From a virus, in IMG/VR virus record IMGVR_UViG_3300011258_000204, positions 1 to 32,819 of that record: a stretch of 32,819 nucleotides of DNA; one strand, 5' to 3'. Shown here in pieces: positions 31,201 through 32,819 of this stretch; the stretch's first letter is position 1; each line of letters starts with the position of its first letter. The position numbers and the translations under genes were made by a program. A model generated the notes under the pieces. It worked only from the letters and a program-made list of their open reading frames with translations, searched no databases and had not been told where the DNA came from.

Positions 31201-31555
31201 CACAAAAGAAAAAGAATTTCCAAATGGAATAATATTTAAAGAAGCTAAAGTTGATTTTATACATTGTAAAATTTCAATTAAAAAGCAAGAGTTTATTGAA
31301 TGGCTAAAAACAAAAGATGATGAATGGATTAACATTGATTTAAAAACTGCAAAGTCTGGGAAATTATATGGTGAAGTAAATAATTGGAAACCTGTAACTG
31401 AGGGAATGGTAGGCGGATCAGATTTTAATGAAGCTATACAAAGACAAAAGGCTGGTCAAAATTCTGGTATAACACCAGAACAAGCTGGTAAAATAATTTC
31501 AGAAGATTTTAAAACTGAAAAAAAGAATGAATTTGATGATGACATACCTTTTTAA
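31193..31555 (+). CDS. SSB-like protein with DDDIPF tail
   Basis: 120 aa, GGAG before the ATG. The C-terminus is DDDIPF, identical to the tip of bacterial SSB that recruits partner proteins. Residues 9-70 (FPNGIIFKEAKVDFIHCKISIKK, then FIEWLKTKDDEWINIDLK) are beta-rich and resemble small phage ssDNA-binding proteins but not classical SSB. It would coat single strands for the ERF protein and dock host SSB partners. The binding fold is an inference; the tail is plain. Confidence 0.68.
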   Translation: MSDTKEKEFPNGIIFKEAKVDFIHCKISIKKQEFIEWLKTKDDEWINIDLKTAKSGKLYGEVNNWKPVTEGMVGGSDFNEAIQRQKAGQNSGITPEQAGKIISEDFKTEKKNEFDDDIPF

Positions 31556-31570
31556 AATGTTATTATTAAA

Positions 31571-31620
31571 AGGAATATTTTTTTCATATCCTAAAGTCCT
31601 TGCTCCTTTTAGTAAGGCAA
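31571..31620 (+). ncRNA. Possible structured RNA segment between the SSB-like and oxygenase genes
   Basis: Two imperfect hairpins, AGGAATAT (31571-31578) with ATATCCT (31586-31592) and TTGCTCCTT (31600-31608) with AAGGCAA (31614-31620), lie just before a strong terminator. The stems are short with bulges, so this may be a structured 3' end or chance. Confidence 0.25.
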
Positions 31621-31628
31621 TTTAAGTT

Positions 31629-31654
31629 CCGCCCTAGAAATAGGGCGGTTTTTT
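31629..31654 (+). terminator. Rho-independent terminator with GAAA loop
   Basis: CCGCCCTA (31629-31636), GAAA, TAGGGCGG (31641-31648), then six T. It closes the recombination group; the following oxygenase gene depends on read-through or another promoter. Confidence 0.92.
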
Positions 31655-31666
31655 AAAGGAGATTAA

Positions 31667-32260
31667 GTGGGTAAGTTAAAACATTTAAAACAAGAATTTT
31701 TTGCAGATAATATACTTTACGATCCAAACCAAGATTCAGAATATGGAATTGTCCCTTGTGAGATGAATCCAGAAATGAGTACATTAGTTTTAAAAGAAGC
31801 ATTTGAATATGGAGAAGAAGTACAAACATCAACAACAGATAGTAATTTTTCAAATTTAAGAAAAGTTGATTGTTGGCGCTTGAATCAGAAAAAAAGCATT
31901 ACAGCAGAATTAGTAAGCCACGCTTTAATTGATATTAATAAAACATTTAATTATAGATTAAGCGGAATCCAAGATATTCAATATTTGGAATATTCAGAAG
32001 GTTGCAAATACGACTGGCACTCTGACATTGGCAGCGGCGTTTCTAGTATGCGTAAGATTTCAATATCTTGGGTTTTAAATGAAGGCTTTACAGGCGGCGA
32101 TCTTCAATTCTTTGGTGATGGCGGCGAAATTATGACATATAACTCTGTACCAAATAAGCTGGTAGCATTTACTTCGTTTCTTAACCACCGCATAACCCCT
32201 GTTACTAACGGAGTTCGCAAGGTTATTGTGGCTTGGTGTTTTGGCGAAAGCTGGAGATAA
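31667..32260 (+). CDS. 2-oxoglutarate/Fe(II)-dependent oxygenase (P4H-like), GTG start
   Basis: 197 aa. AAAGGAG lies 5 bases before a GTG, which I take as start. H118 and D120 in YDWHSD, H174 in FLNHRITPV and R184 in GVRKVIVAWCFG form the iron and 2OG sites, and FTGGDLQFF is the fold-typical strand. It is compact and cytoplasmic, like the oxygenases common in marine phages. Substrate unknown. It sits alone between a terminator and a fresh promoter in the early unit. It differs clearly from the enzyme at 8950, so this is not a recent duplication. Confidence 0.87.
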   Translation: MGKLKHLKQEFFADNILYDPNQDSEYGIVPCEMNPEMSTLVLKEAFEYGEEVQTSTTDSNFSNLRKVDCWRLNQKKSITAELVSHALIDINKTFNYRLSGIQDIQYLEYSEGCKYDWHSDIGSGVSSMRKISISWVLNEGFTGGDLQFFGDGGEIMTYNSVPNKLVAFTSFLNHRITPVTNGVRKVIVAWCFGESWR

Positions 32261-32315
32261 CAAAAAAAATTTTTTAAGTTATTGATTCCTTTATAAAAAT
32301 AATCTATTTATATAC

Positions 32316-32344
32316 TTGACTTCTATACCATCTTTTTATATACT
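32316..32344 (+). promoter_or_regulatory. Strong sigma70-type promoter
   Basis: TTGACT (32316-32321), 17 bases, TATACT (32339-32344). Each box differs from the consensus by one base. The palindromic operator begins 5 bases downstream. Confidence 0.8.
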
Positions 32345-32348
32345 TTTT

Positions 32349-32372
32349 TTATAGGTTGATAACAACTTATAA
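32349..32372. promoter_or_regulatory. Operator-like palindrome, second copy
   Basis: TTATAGGTT and AACTTATAA flank the spacer GATAAC, with one mismatch between arms. It is nearly the same as the 20603-20630 site read on the minus strand (spacer AATAAC) and has the same position relative to a -10 box. The leader AAAAACTTAAAT follows in both. Confidence 0.7.
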
Positions 32373-32401
32373 AAAAACTTAAATTTTACAGGAGATAGGA
32401 A

Positions 32402-32767
32402 ATGAAATACGAAATACACCAAATACATTTAACAAAAGAAGAAATGGATATTGTTAATACTGATCCTAAAGGACATTTTGCTTTAGACAAACAAGTTACT
32501 AGAATATCTTTTGATATGTCTGAACATTCAGAAGTTGTTAAATTAGCAAAACACGCTATAGAAAATAAATATTATGAACATAAAGCAAACATTGAAGCAA
32601 ATAGTTTAGAGGGTGTTTTTAGAATTGGCAACCAAGATATGTCAACAGATGAAAATCCAAACATTGAAGATATTGATGGTATGTATTCAGTATCAGTTGG
32701 AGATTTAATTGTATCAGAGGAAGGAAAATATGTTGTTGCTTCAATGGGGTTTGCGAAAGTAAGTTAA
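32402..32767 (+). CDS. Unknown early protein, 121 aa, behind the operator-controlled promoter
   Basis: AGGAGATAGG stands right before the ATG. The protein is acidic (MKYEIHQIHLTKEEMDIVN, NQDMSTDENPNIEDIDGMYS) and ends VVASMGFAKVS. No family is recognised and there is no signal or membrane segment. It is followed by a GAAA-capped hairpin and then, across the closed end, by the gene at 29. Its promoter and operator match those of the 20580 gene, so the two are probably co-regulated. Confidence 0.65.
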   Translation: MKYEIHQIHLTKEEMDIVNTDPKGHFALDKQVTRISFDMSEHSEVVKLAKHAIENKYYEHKANIEANSLEGVFRIGNQDMSTDENPNIEDIDGMYSVSVGDLIVSEEGKYVVASMGFAKVS

Positions 32768-32775
32768 TTTCCTTA

Positions 32776-32795
32776 GGGAGCTAGAAATAGCTCCC
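32776..32795 (+). terminator. GAAA-capped hairpin, copy 2
   Basis: Identical over all 20 bases to the hairpin at 29683-29702, 8 bases after a stop codon, also without a U-tract. The leader repeat starts 7 bases later. Confidence 0.7.
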
Positions 32796-32798
32796 ACA

Positions 32799-32819
32799 AT
32801 TTAAAAACTTAAATAGGAG
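32799..32819. repeat. 21-bp direct terminal repeat (right copy)
   Basis: Identical to positions 1-21. Joining the ends keeps a sensible gene context: stop, hairpin, leader with GGAG, then the ATG at 29. Confidence 0.85.

Noticed and set aside
31557-31625. 22-codon frame just after the SSB-like gene
   Set aside because: No ribosome binding site; the frame runs through imperfect hairpins toward the terminator, so structured RNA is the better reading.

Overview
The window looks like an essentially complete genome of a tailed phage with a long non-contractile tail (siphovirus-like). It is AT-rich, and nearly every gene is preceded by a GGAG-type ribosome binding site. The first and last 21 bases are identical, so the contig probably closes into a circle of about 32.8 kb. 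The tail chaperones, neck proteins, baseplate protein and holin resemble families shared with alphaproteobacterial gene transfer agents and phages. Together with the low GC, the two 2-oxoglutarate oxygenases and the gp38-like adhesin, this suggests a low-GC, probably marine, alphaproteobacterial host. The host is an inference. I see no integrase, DNA polymerase, primase, tRNA gene or CRISPR array.

Layout. Two divergent transcription units leave a promoter region at about 29371-29503 and meet again at about 268-271 on the closed circle. The rightward unit (29504 to the window end, then 1-271) is the early part: a very acidic 56-residue protein, an ERF-type annealing protein, a protein with an SSB-like DDDIPF tail, a 2OG-Fe(II) oxygenase and several small unknowns. 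The leftward unit (29370 down to 268) holds a Cro-like regulator, an O-like replication protein, a DnaB-type helicase core, a T5orf172/GIY-YIG protein, both terminase subunits, a portal with a long C-terminal extension, an M15 endolysin and a MuF protein fused to a zincin-like domain. A regulatory break at 20581-20780 and a terminator at 19898-19922 follow. Next come prohead protease, capsid and a probable decoration protein, then baseplate, HlyC-like acyltransferase, hub and fibre/adhesin genes, a cupin-like gene and a second 2OG oxygenase. Then come the neck genes, the tail tube, the frameshifted tail chaperones, the tape measure, a distal tail candidate, and a membrane/lysis cluster with a holin.

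The gene order is unusual: the tail-tip and receptor-binding block sits between capsid and connector genes, and the endolysin is about 20 kb from the holin.

Regulation is visible in the DNA. Two sigma70-type promoters (about 20.6 kb leftward, 32.3 kb rightward) are each followed by the same palindromic operator-like site and an AAAAACTTAAAT leader. The divergent promoters at 29.4 kb share a different symmetric leader. A family of GAAA-capped hairpins marks gene ends. The most interesting loci are the MuF-zincin fusion with an abutting antisense gene, the HlyC-like acyltransferase in the tail-tip block, the oxygenase/cupin pair beside the adhesin, and the shared operator system.
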